The notes under the pieces were generated by a model. It saw only the letters and a list, made by a program, of their open reading frames with translations, did no database searches and was not told the origin of the DNA. A program made the translations under genes and the position numbers. Positions 1 to 5,491 of a stretch of DNA of 8,834 bases are shown piece by piece; the first letter of the stretch is position 1; every line of letters starts with the position of its first letter. The stretch comes from Oscillospiraceae bacterium (GTDB lineage Bacteria > Bacillota > Clostridia > Oscillospirales > Ruminococcaceae). The DNA lies in the NCBI GenBank assembly GCA_031260615.1, contig JAISLG010000067.1:1-8834 (forward strand). Direction: 5' to 3'.

Positions 1-557
1 AACCCGGGGGCAATCGCGTTTACGGTGATACCCTTGTCGCCGAGTTCCTTTGACGCGGTTTTCGTCATTGCAATCACCGCCGCTTTGGACGCGGAATAGT
101 TTATTTGCCCCGCGTTCCCGTATAACCCTGCCACACTCGATATGTTTATAATACGACCGTTCCCCGCTTTCCGCATTACGGGAGCAACAAATTTAATCGT
201 ATTAAATACGCTTTTTTGGTTCACGGAGATTACACTGTCGTAGTTCTCCTCCGTCATTCGCATAAGCAGCCCGTCACGCGTAATCCCCGCGTTGTTGACA
301 AGTACGTCAACGCCGCCAAAACTCGCCGCAACTGCCTTTATCAAATACTGCGACTCGGAATGGTCGGATACATTCGCGCCGAATGTCTTTACCTTGACCC
401 CGTATTCCGCACAAGCCGCGACTGTTTCCGCACCGTTCTTGATTAGGACTTCATCGCTTAAATCATTGATTGCTATATCGAAACCCTCTTTCGCCAAGCG
501 TATCGCTATTGCCGCGCCGATTCCGCGCGCCGCACCTGTTATGAGTGCAACTGCCAT
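1..557 (-). CDS. fabG: 3-oxoacyl-ACP reductase FabG, C-terminus cut by window edge
   Basis: FabG is the NADPH-dependent reductase of type II fatty acid synthesis. It reduces 3-ketoacyl-ACP to 3-hydroxyacyl-ACP in the cytoplasm. The 185 residues in the window are a clear short-chain dehydrogenase. The Rossmann glycine motif TGAARGIG is at residues 7-14 and NNAG at 88-91. The catalytic tetrad is N113, S141, Y154 and K158 (in YSASK), and the strand running into APG ends at the window edge. About 60 C-terminal residues are expected beyond position 1. The ATG at 555-557 is preceded by AAGGGG inside the end of the upstream gene. Only two bases separate that gene's stop from this ATG, so translational coupling is likely. 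Family assignment is firm. FabG rather than another SDR is inferred from the neighbouring fabH and fabK. Confidence 0.95.
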   Translation of the reverse strand, partial: MAVALITGAARGIGAAIAIRLAKEGFDIAINDLSDEVLIKNGAETVAACAEYGVKVKTFGANVSDHSESQYLIKAVAASFGGVDVLVNNAGITRDGLLMRMTEENYDSVISVNQKSVFNTIKFVAPVMRKAGNGRIINISSVAGLYGNAGQINYSASKAAVIAMTKTASKELGDKGITVNAIAPG

Positions 558-559
558 TG

Positions 560-1609
560 TTATTTATTCCCCTTTTTAATTTTTGATTTTAGTGACCGGA
601 ATATGCCTTTTTTATTTACAGTTGTTTTTGCGTTTTTGGTTCGCTCGAATGCTTCGAGAACATTCTCAATCGGGAATAAATCCTCGTTTTCATCGTCCTC
701 ATTGTCGTATCTGTCACCACCGTATCCGTTATATTCCTTGTCCGTTACAATTACGGGTTCGCCGATGTGCGCGAGCGGATTAAGTGCCAAATCCGCTTCG
801 AGAAGTGCCTGTAACCGTATTTTTTCCGCCGCTTTGTCCTTGTCGTCTTTCATTGCGGTTACGTTCGCCGTTTGGAGCGTTTGCAAATACATTTCAATAA
901 GGGAGATGTATTGCCTCCGCTTGTCGGGCGGCAACTTGCGGAATTTGTCCGTGTCTGCGGTTAGGTCGGGTTCATAAGGGCTTTCAAGTGGTTCGGCAGG
1001 TACTTCGGGTACTTCGGACACTTCGGGTTCTTCGGTTACTGTTTCTGTATCCGTTTCCGATACTTCGTGCGTATTTACCGTTTTGGTTTCGACATACGGT
1101 TCATTCACCGCCTCGGGAACGGGTATGACTGTTACGGTTTTCGTTTCGATAACGGGTTGCGCTGGTTCGGGTTCGGGTATTGTTTCCGTTTCCGCTGGTT
1201 CGGGTTCGGTTAGTATTTCCTGTTCGGGTTCGGATAGTGTTTCAGTTTCCGCCACTTGTTCGGGTTCGTCGGGTTTATCAGACAACAACGCCGTATCGGA
1301 CAACGCTTCCGTATTATAATCATCGTCGTCACTCCAATCATCGGGAACATACACACGTTCACTTTTCTTCGGAGCGAATATCTGTGAACCGTTGAACGAC
1401 AGGCTTGACGAATACACAGTTTCAGTATCTTTTTCGGGGGAGATAATTTTTGGTGGTTTCGGGGGAATATTTTTTTTCGGAACGGGTGGCGGCGGCGGTT
1501 TCGGAGGCGACTGATTCTCGGCTTTTCGTGCACGAATTACAGCCCTCGCTTCTTCAACCGAAAGGGATTTATATTTCACAGGAGCCTTTTCATTTACTTT
1601 CGCCGCCAT
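560..1609 (-). CDS. Unknown acidic Pro/Glu/Thr-rich protein between fabK and fabG
   Basis: No family is recognised. From ATG 1607-1609 the protein has 349 residues. Residues 1-32 are basic and probably helical (SVEEARAVIRARKAEN). Residues 34-55 are a Pro/Lys stretch with PPKPPPPPVPKK. Residues 88-220 are acidic low-complexity sequence dominated by EPEP, ETET and PEV repeats. Residues 221-278 look like a charged helix (DKRRQYISLIEMYLQ). An acidic patch follows near 299-311, and the tail is strongly basic (KSKIKKGNK). There is no signal peptide or membrane segment, so it is probably a cytoplasmic, largely disordered linker or adaptor protein. An in-frame TTG at 1622-1624 would add 5 residues but lacks a Shine-Dalgarno site, whereas GGGAA lies about 9 bases before the ATG. 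It occupies the place where many Bacillota carry fabD. Codon use resembles its neighbours, so recent transfer is not suggested. A role in lipid synthesis is only inferred from position. Confidence 0.8.
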   Translation of the reverse strand: MAAKVNEKAPVKYKSLSVEEARAVIRARKAENQSPPKPPPPPVPKKNIPPKPPKIISPEKDTETVYSSSLSFNGSQIFAPKKSERVYVPDDWSDDDDYNTEALSDTALLSDKPDEPEQVAETETLSEPEQEILTEPEPAETETIPEPEPAQPVIETKTVTVIPVPEAVNEPYVETKTVNTHEVSETDTETVTEEPEVSEVPEVPAEPLESPYEPDLTADTDKFRKLPPDKRRQYISLIEMYLQTLQTANVTAMKDDKDKAAEKIRLQALLEADLALNPLAHIGEPVIVTDKEYNGYGGDRYDNEDDENEDLFPIENVLEAFERTKNAKTTVNKKGIFRSLKSKIKKGNK

Positions 1610-1648
1610 ATAAACAGTTCCCAAACAAGTTTATGACTAACAAACAGC

Positions 1649-1678
1649 AGTATATATGCCACGACAATTACCCGACAA
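1649..1678 (-). promoter_or_regulatory. Possible internal promoter before the unknown acidic gene
   Basis: Read on the minus strand, TTGTCG (1673-1678) and TATACT (1649-1654) are separated by 18 bases. They overlap the last codons of fabK and would start a transcript about 30 bases before the ATG at 1609. The -35 matches the sigma-A consensus at four of six positions and the -10 at five of six. It could give the last genes of the operon extra expression, but chance matches of this quality are common. Confidence 0.25.
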
Positions 1679-2573
1679 TACTGTCCACGATTGCCTGTGC
1701 GGAGCGTATTTCCTTGACGAGTCCCGCAATACCGCCGCACAAGAAACTGCCTTCTTTTTCGTCGCCGTCCTTAGCCGCCTTACGCAAGCCGCCGAGTGTA
1801 AGGGCTTCAAACTCGTCAGCCCAACCCTCTTTCGCACCTGTTTCGAGTTGTATGAGTTTCCGTGCGAATGCGGTTTTGACGCCGCGGCAAGGGTGCCCTG
1901 TCATACGCCCCGTCACGGCAATATCGGTGTCGCCCGCATTGATTACGAGTTTTTTATAATTCTCGTGGACGTTACATTCTTCGGCGGCGAGGAACACAGT
2001 ACCGCACTGCACGCCGACCGCTCCGAGCGCGAGCGCGGCATTAAATCCGCGTTTGTCGGCGATACCGCCTGCCGCGATTACGGGTATTTTGACGGCATCG
2101 GCGACCATAGGGACGAGGCACATTGTAGTGATTTCACCGATATGACCGCCGCTTTCCGTACCCTCTCCGATTACGGCATCCGCGCCAGCCCGTTCCATAC
2201 GCTTTGCAAGCGCAACGGACGGCACTACGGGGATTACTTTGACATTTGCGGATTTCCATTTTTCGATATATTTCCCGGGGTTACCCGCGCCCGTGGTAAC
2301 GAACGCTACTTGTTCCTCGGCGCAGAGCGCGGCAATGTCCTCGGCGGTTGGCGACATCAGCATAACATTAACCCCGAACGGTTTATCCGTTAATTGCCGC
2401 GCTTTGTGTATTTCGGCGCGGACGTATTCAACGGGCGCGTTACCTGCGGCGATTATGCCTGCACCCCCGGCATTGCTTACTGCGGCGGCGAGTGCGCCGT
2501 CCGCTATCCACGCCATTCCACCCTGTATTATGGGCTTTTCTATACCGAGGAGTTCAGTGAGTTTCGTTTTCAT
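1668..2573 (-). CDS. fabK: Enoyl-ACP reductase II FabK (FMN-dependent)
   Basis: FabK is the flavoprotein enoyl-ACP reductase that completes each elongation cycle, reducing trans-2-enoyl-ACP with NAD(P)H through FMN. The 301-residue protein has the normal family length. The start of a nitronate monooxygenase-like TIM barrel is visible as PIIQGGMAWIAD at 14-25, with NAGGAGIIAAG at 34-44. GEGTESGGHIGE at 136-147 places the conserved histidine at residue 144, the same number as the essential His of pneumococcal FabK. The phosphate-binding loops are IPVIAAGGIAD at 163-173 and GAVGVQCGTVFL at 184-195. The ATG at 2571-2573 follows AGGAAA with about 7 bases of spacing. A paralogous nitronate monooxygenase is the alternative, but fabH and fabG in the same transcription unit make FabK much more likely. 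FabK-bearing organisms are generally insensitive to triclosan, which targets FabI; that is family knowledge, not seen here. Confidence 0.95.
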   Translation of the reverse strand: MKTKLTELLGIEKPIIQGGMAWIADGALAAAVSNAGGAGIIAAGNAPVEYVRAEIHKARQLTDKPFGVNVMLMSPTAEDIAALCAEEQVAFVTTGAGNPGKYIEKWKSANVKVIPVVPSVALAKRMERAGADAVIGEGTESGGHIGEITTMCLVPMVADAVKIPVIAAGGIADKRGFNAALALGAVGVQCGTVFLAAEECNVHENYKKLVINAGDTDIAVTGRMTGHPCRGVKTAFARKLIQLETGAKEGWADEFEALTLGGLRKAAKDGDEKEGSFLCGGIAGLVKEIRSAQAIVDSIVG

Positions 2574-2576
2574 ATT

Positions 2577-2660
2577 TTATTTCCTGTTTTGAATTTGTAT
2601 TACGTTCTTGTCTTGCCTTTTCGACCCGCGCTTAGGGATTGCATCGCCGCGTTCGTTCAT
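2577..2660 (-). CDS. Possible 27-residue small ORF between mazF and fabK
   Basis: This ORF starts at ATG 2658-2660 and ends at TAA 2577-2579, three bases before the fabK ATG. It fills almost all of the 90-base gap between mazF and fabK. It encodes a strongly basic peptide starting MNERGDAIPK and ending QIQNRK. There is no good Shine-Dalgarno site at usable distance (the nearest purine run, GGCGGA, is about 20 bases away). It may be chance, a leader coupled to fabK, or a remnant of an older gene. No homology is recognised. Confidence 0.2.
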   Translation of the reverse strand: MNERGDAIPKRGSKRQDKNVIQIQNRK

Positions 2661-2663
2661 AAT

Positions 2664-2999
2664 TCAGATTTCAACGTCAATTCCGCCTTGTGCAATATCA
2701 CATATTTCCCACAGTAAGTTGTCATTATTTATATTCTCAACAAAATTAAAAGGACGTGACTGCAAATCAACTGACCGTATATGGTCGGTTAATACATATC
2801 CCGTTGTTTTCGTGCCGTATAACTCAACGTGAACAGGATTATTTCGGTTGGTATGCGTTATTGGACAAATCAAGGTCATATTGCTTGTGCGCTTGTATGT
2901 TTTGTTGCTTACCACAATAACAGGTCTGTACCCCGCCTGTTCGTGTCCGCTTGTCGGGTCTAAATTCAATTTTATTATGTCGCCTTGCTTTACGTTCAA
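2664..2999 (-). CDS. mazF: MazF/PemK-type toxin, sequence-specific endoribonuclease
   Basis: MazF toxins cut single-stranded mRNA at short sequence motifs and are held inactive by MazE. Taking TTG 2997-2999 as start gives 111 residues, in the usual 110-117 range. It begins with the family signature VKQGDIIKLNLDP, then SGHEQAGYRPVIVVSN at 17-32. R25 in GYRP and T48 in CPITH fall exactly at the positions of the catalytic Arg25 and Thr48 of Bacillus subtilis MazF, which supports this start. GYVLTDHIRSVD at 67-78 is the conserved second half. A longer frame from ATG 3036-3038 would only add residues overlapping mazE. The TTG has GGAGG 10 bases upstream and its TTGA overlaps the mazE stop, so the two are translationally coupled. 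The reading frame and catalytic residues look intact. Cleavage specificity cannot be read from the sequence. Confidence 0.93.
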   Translation of the reverse strand: MNVKQGDIIKLNLDPTSGHEQAGYRPVIVVSNKTYKRTSNMTLICPITHTNRNNPVHVELYGTKTTGYVLTDHIRSVDLQSRPFNFVENINNDNLLWEICDIAQGGIDVEI

Positions 3000-3259
3000 T
3001 CTATAATTTCCTCCCCGACGGGTTTCATATCCAGCCATTCCCTGTCCTCGTCTGTCAACTCGTATGGTTCGCCGTCCCAGTCTTTTAGCCGCTCCGCAAG
3101 CGTAATATGTTTGCGAATCGGCACTCGGCTTATTATAAGCCTTTCACCGTCTATTTCTACGTTTAACCTTGTCTTTTCTTCAATTGGAAACCTTTCAAGA
3201 ATAGATTTACTTAAACTCAAACCTATTTCAGTTCCCCAACGATTTGCAGTTGCAATCAT
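2996..3259 (-). CDS. mazE: MazE-type antitoxin with AbrB-like DNA-binding fold
   Basis: This 87-residue protein begins MIATANRWGTEIGLSLSKSILERF, the typical swapped-hairpin AbrB/MazE start, and continues to ERLIISRV near residue 46. That N-terminal half is expected to dimerise and bind operator DNA. The acidic second half (residues 55-87, with DWDGEPYELTDEDREWLD) is the usual toxin-wrapping and protease-sensitive part. The ATG at 3257-3259 is preceded by GGGGAGGG with about 7 bases of spacing. An upstream in-frame start at 3304 would lie inside fabH. Only 19 bases separate the fabH stop from this start and they show no promoter, so mazEF is probably read from the fab promoter, with possible autoregulation by MazE. 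Identity as an antitoxin rests on the fold and the adjacent mazF. Confidence 0.92.
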   Translation of the reverse strand: MIATANRWGTEIGLSLSKSILERFPIEEKTRLNVEIDGERLIISRVPIRKHITLAERLKDWDGEPYELTDEDREWLDMKPVGEEIID

Positions 3260-3278
3260 AATACTCCCTCCCCTTCGT

Positions 3279-4220
3279 TCACACCTCAAATACAATCGCG
3301 CCATACGACAGCCCCGCGCCGAACCCCGTCAACGCTATTATATCGCCGCGCTTAAATCCGCCTATCGACTCCGATAATGCCACGGGTATGCAAGCACTCG
3401 ATATATTACCATACTTGCCTACGTTTACGAATACCCGTTCCATCGGTATCCCTATCTTCTCAGCCGCTTTCTCAATTATCCGTATATTCGCTTGGTGCGG
3501 TATCAAAAGCGTAACATCGTCTGCCGTCTTGTTCGCTAACTTTAATGCCTCGTTCACCGAATACGGCATTATGTCAGCCGCGAATTTGTATACACCGCGC
3601 CCGTCCATTGTTATATACGGTTTCGTCTTGTTGTCATAGTTCACGGGACACTGTATGAACGCGTTCGTTATATCATCGCCCTGTGCGCCAAGATACGACT
3701 CGTATAACCCGTCCGATGCCTGTATAATTACCGCGCCCGCTCCGTCACCAAATAATACACAGGTGTTGCGGTCAGTGTAGTCCGTTTGGTTCGATAACTT
3801 CTCGCTTGCCGCTACAAGTATCGTCTTATATTTGCCTGTGCAAAGAAAACTCCGCGCTGTGTCAAGAGCGTATATAAATCCCGCACACGCCGCGCTGACA
3901 TCAAACGCTCCGCACTTCGCGCCAATCTCCCGTTGTATCAAGCACGCTAACGACGGGTGAAAATAATCCGGCGTGGACGTGGACGCAATTATCAAGTCTA
4001 TGTCCTCGGCTTTGATATTCGCGTTGCCCAGCGCAACCTTCGCCGCCGCCGCCCCCATTGTATGATTAAGCGCGTCCTTAGCATAATGCCGCACTTTTAT
4101 CCCTGTCCGCGATACTATCCATTCGTCAGAGGTTCCTAAGGACTCGGGGAAATCCGCGTTCGCAAACGCAAACGGCGGTATGTGCGCACCGGCACCAAGT
4201 ATTCTTATTCCTGTTCCCGT
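3279..4220 (-). CDS. fabH: Beta-ketoacyl-ACP synthase III FabH, with a non-standard ACG start
   Basis: FabH starts fatty acid synthesis by condensing a short acyl-CoA with malonyl-ACP. If codon 1 is the ACG at 4218-4220 the protein has 313 residues, the normal length. IRILGAGAHIP (5-15) and TSDEWIVSRTGIK (30-42) match the FabH N-terminus. The catalytic triad is C112 in SAACAGF, H242 in PHQAN and N272 in KYGNISSA; Cys112 has the same number as in E. coli. The end GFGAGLSYGAIVFEV is typical. No in-frame ATG, GTG or TTG occurs between the Shine-Dalgarno site AAGGGGG (4229-4235) and codon 43. The first ordinary start, GTG 4092-4094, would delete the conserved CoA-binding segment with W34 and R38. 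The ACG lies 8 bases after the Shine-Dalgarno site. Real ACG initiation, an ATG-to-ACG change, or a base error in the assembly are all possible. Confidence 0.93.
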   Translation of the reverse strand, partial: TGTGIRILGAGAHIPPFAFANADFPESLGTSDEWIVSRTGIKVRHYAKDALNHTMGAAAAKVALGNANIKAEDIDLIIASTSTPDYFHPSLACLIQREIGAKCGAFDVSAACAGFIYALDTARSFLCTGKYKTILVAASEKLSNQTDYTDRNTCVLFGDGAGAVIIQASDGLYESYLGAQGDDITNAFIQCPVNYDNKTKPYITMDGRGVYKFAADIMPYSVNEALKLANKTADDVTLLIPHQANIRIIEKAAEKIGIPMERVFVNVGKYGNISSACIPVALSESIGGFKRGDIIALTGFGAGLSYGAIVFEV

Positions 4221-4228
4221 AACAAATT

Positions 4229-4235
4229 CCCCCTT
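4229..4235 (-). promoter_or_regulatory. Shine-Dalgarno site that decides the fabH start
   Basis: AAGGGGG on the minus strand is followed by the 8 bases AATTTGTT and then ACG at 4218-4220. This is ideal initiation spacing and points to the ACG as the start. A TTG lying 3 bases closer is in another frame and reaches a stop after six codons. Confidence 0.6.
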
Positions 4236-4262
4236 GCAAATAAAACATATTCATTATATATT
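4234..4262 (+). promoter_or_regulatory. Candidate fabD promoter
   Basis: TTGCAA (4234-4239) and TATATT (4257-4262) have the optimal 17-base spacing. A second, perfect TATAAT lies at 4276-4281 but lacks a good -35 at the right distance. Either would give a short leader before the fabD ATG at 4318. The elements interleave with those of the divergent fabH promoter. Confidence 0.5.
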
Positions 4263-4287
4263 CTATACTAAAAGATATAATTGTCAA
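4260..4287 (-). promoter_or_regulatory. Candidate promoter of the fabH-mazEF-fabK-fabG operon
   Basis: Read on the minus strand, a perfect TTGACA (4282-4287) and TAGAAT (4260-4265) are 16 bases apart. They predict a transcript start near 4253 and a leader of about 33 bases before the fabH ACG. A TTAGTA motif lies between the two elements and resembles half of a FapR operator, but no matching second half is visible, so regulator assignment is not supported. Confidence 0.55.
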
Positions 4288-4317
4288 ACCTACTGTCAGA
4301 AGGAGTTGTTTATAAAA

Positions 4318-5184
4318 ATGAAAATATTGCTATTCGGAGGTCAGGGGAGTCAGTCCCCCGATATGTTCAAGGCGTTCCCAGAAGCCGAAGTATACAAAAC
4401 CGCAAAGGAAATATTCGGGTTCGATGTGGTTGAAAAATATTCCGCAATGTCACTCGAAGAACTCGCCCTCACTGAAAACGCGCAACCCGCTATTCTCGCG
4501 TATCAACTCGCCGCGCTCGAAACATACAACCGCGAACACGGCGGTGAATACGGGGCAGTGGGAGGACATTCCCTTGGCGAATACGCGGCGGCGGTAGCGG
4601 CAAGCGTATTAACCGCCGCCGACGCGTTTCGGCTGATTAAAATACGCTCACGCGCTATGTCCGAAACCGCCGCTAAAATGCGTAAGGACGGGAACAGCGG
4701 AGTAATGTGCGCCGTGATTATGAAACCTACACATAATATAAATACACTACCCGAAAACATCTCCGCGCTCGCCGCAAATTATAACTCGCCAGACCAACTT
4801 GTCCTGTCAGGTTCGGAAACGGAAATCGCCGCCGCCGAAATTGCTCTCAAATCCGTGGATACCGTTAAACGCGCAGTACGGCTGAATACGGGCGGCGCGT
4901 TCCATACGCGTTATATGTCGGGTGCGGCTGACATATTCGCCGCGCAAGCAGAGGGGATACAGTTTAATGCCCCGACTCTCGACTTTTACTCCAATGTGAC
5001 GGGCGGAAAAATAAATACCAACGGCGATACGCAACTGAATGTCGCGTACTTCGCAAAGCATATTACTTCGCCCGTGCGGTTCGTACAGGAAATTACTCAG
5101 GCAATCGCGGACGGGTACACCGAGTTCGATGAGATTACCCCGAAAGAAACTTTGACCGCCTTTGTAAAGAAAATTGCGAAGTAA
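4318..5184 (+). CDS. fabD: Malonyl-CoA:ACP transacylase FabD
   Basis: FabD transfers malonyl from CoA to acyl carrier protein, making the extender for FabH and the elongating synthase. The 288-residue protein starts MKILLFGGQGSQ, with the GQGSQ motif at 8-12. GHSLGE at 83-88 carries the nucleophile S85, R110 is the expected malonyl carboxylate-binding arginine, and GAFHTRYM places the catalytic histidine at H196. The C-terminus EITPKETLTAFVKKI is slightly diverged from the usual GPGKVLxGLxKKI ending, but the enzyme looks intact. The reading frame is open upstream to about 4180. The ATG at 4318-4320 is chosen because it has the family N-terminus and GAAGGAG at 4299-4305, a somewhat long 12-base spacing. 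In many Bacillota fabD lies between fabK and fabG; here it is divergent from fabH and monocistronic as far as can be seen. Confidence 0.95.
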   Translation: MKILLFGGQGSQSPDMFKAFPEAEVYKTAKEIFGFDVVEKYSAMSLEELALTENAQPAILAYQLAALETYNREHGGEYGAVGGHSLGEYAAAVAASVLTAADAFRLIKIRSRAMSETAAKMRKDGNSGVMCAVIMKPTHNINTLPENISALAANYNSPDQLVLSGSETEIAAAEIALKSVDTVKRAVRLNTGGAFHTRYMSGAADIFAAQAEGIQFNAPTLDFYSNVTGGKINTNGDTQLNVAYFAKHITSPVRFVQEITQAIADGYTEFDEITPKETLTAFVKKIAK

Positions 5185-5411
5185 TTGTACAACAATGTGC
5201 TTTTCGCCATTGTGTATTAAAAACACAATGATACACCGCCCAGCCAACAACGGTTACGGTGACGTCTATATTGTATGGAGCGATGTCCGCATCGCCCCGA
5301 AACAGGAATTGCACCGACAACAACACGCGTTTAATCCTTTTTAGGCGTGTCCGATATGTATTGTCTGATATTTTAGATTTAACCTTTCACCAGAAAATTG
5401 TTAAAGAGTGG
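5185..5411 (+). other. Intergenic stretch with inverted and direct repeats between fabD and cdaA
   Basis: No protein-coding gene is supported here. Just after fabD, ACAATG (5192-5197) can pair with CATTGT (5208-5213). CATTGTGT (5208-5215) can instead pair perfectly with ACACAATG (5223-5230) across a 7-base loop, and GTGTAT (5212-5217) with ATACAC (5231-5236). These pairings exclude one another. No T tract follows, so an ordinary intrinsic terminator is not demonstrated. GCGATG (5280-5285) and CATCGC (5290-5295) form a second hairpin with loop TCCG. ACACGC (5323-5328) and GCGTGT (5345-5350) could pair across 16 bases. GTCCGATAT (5349-5357) and GTCTGATAT (5363-5371) are near-identical direct repeats 14 bases apart. 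Confidence 0.6.
5208..5230. repeat. Perfect 8-bp inverted repeat downstream of fabD
   Basis: CATTGTGT and ACACAATG flank a 7-base A/T loop, starting 24 bases after the fabD stop. It is placed like a transcript-end hairpin for fabD, but the stem is AT-rich and no run of T follows, so at best it is a weak terminator or an RNA-stabilising end. Confidence 0.5.
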
Positions 5412-5440
5412 TTGAAAAAATTGCAAGGGTATTATATAAT
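5412..5440 (+). promoter_or_regulatory. Strong sigma-A-type promoter for cdaA-cdaR
   Basis: TTGAAA (5412-5417) and a perfect TATAAT (5435-5440) are spaced by 17 bases, predicting transcription from about 5447. The leader of about 45 bases contains the cdaA ribosome binding site and no room for a large riboswitch. It is the best-matching promoter in the window. Confidence 0.75.
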
Positions 5441-5491
5441 GACGAGTGTAATAAAATGCCTGAATTTTAGTTTGAAGGAGGGGAGTAGAAG

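Noticed and set aside
1083..1533. Plus- and minus-strand ORFs across the Pro/Glu-rich gene
   Set aside because: They are Ser/Gly-rich or Arg/Pro-rich shadows of the repetitive codons in the acidic gene and have no ribosome sites.
2999..3038. mazF starting at ATG 3036-3038
   Set aside because: It would overlap mazE by over 40 bases. The TTG at 2997-2999 has GGAGG upstream and gives MazF numbering with R25 and T48 at the known catalytic positions.
3279..4094. fabH starting at GTG 4092-4094 (271 residues)
   Set aside because: It would drop 42 residues that match the conserved FabH N-terminus, including the TSDEW and RTGIK segments. The frame and homology continue to the ACG behind a strong ribosome site.
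4260..4287. FapR or FabT operator
   Set aside because: Only half-site-like strings (TTAGTA, TTTGAC) occur, without the second half needed for either known palindrome.
4180..4317. Upstream extension of fabD from 4180
   Set aside because: The extra residues are translated promoter DNA and have no ribosome site or family resemblance. The FabD N-terminus begins exactly at 4318.
5208..5230. Firm intrinsic terminator call
   Set aside because: The stem is AT-rich and is not followed by a T run on either strand, so it is recorded only as an inverted repeat.
5135..5326. Minus-strand ORF covering the fabD end and intergenic region
   Set aside because: No family resemblance or ribosome site. It overlaps fabD antisense and the inverted-repeat region.
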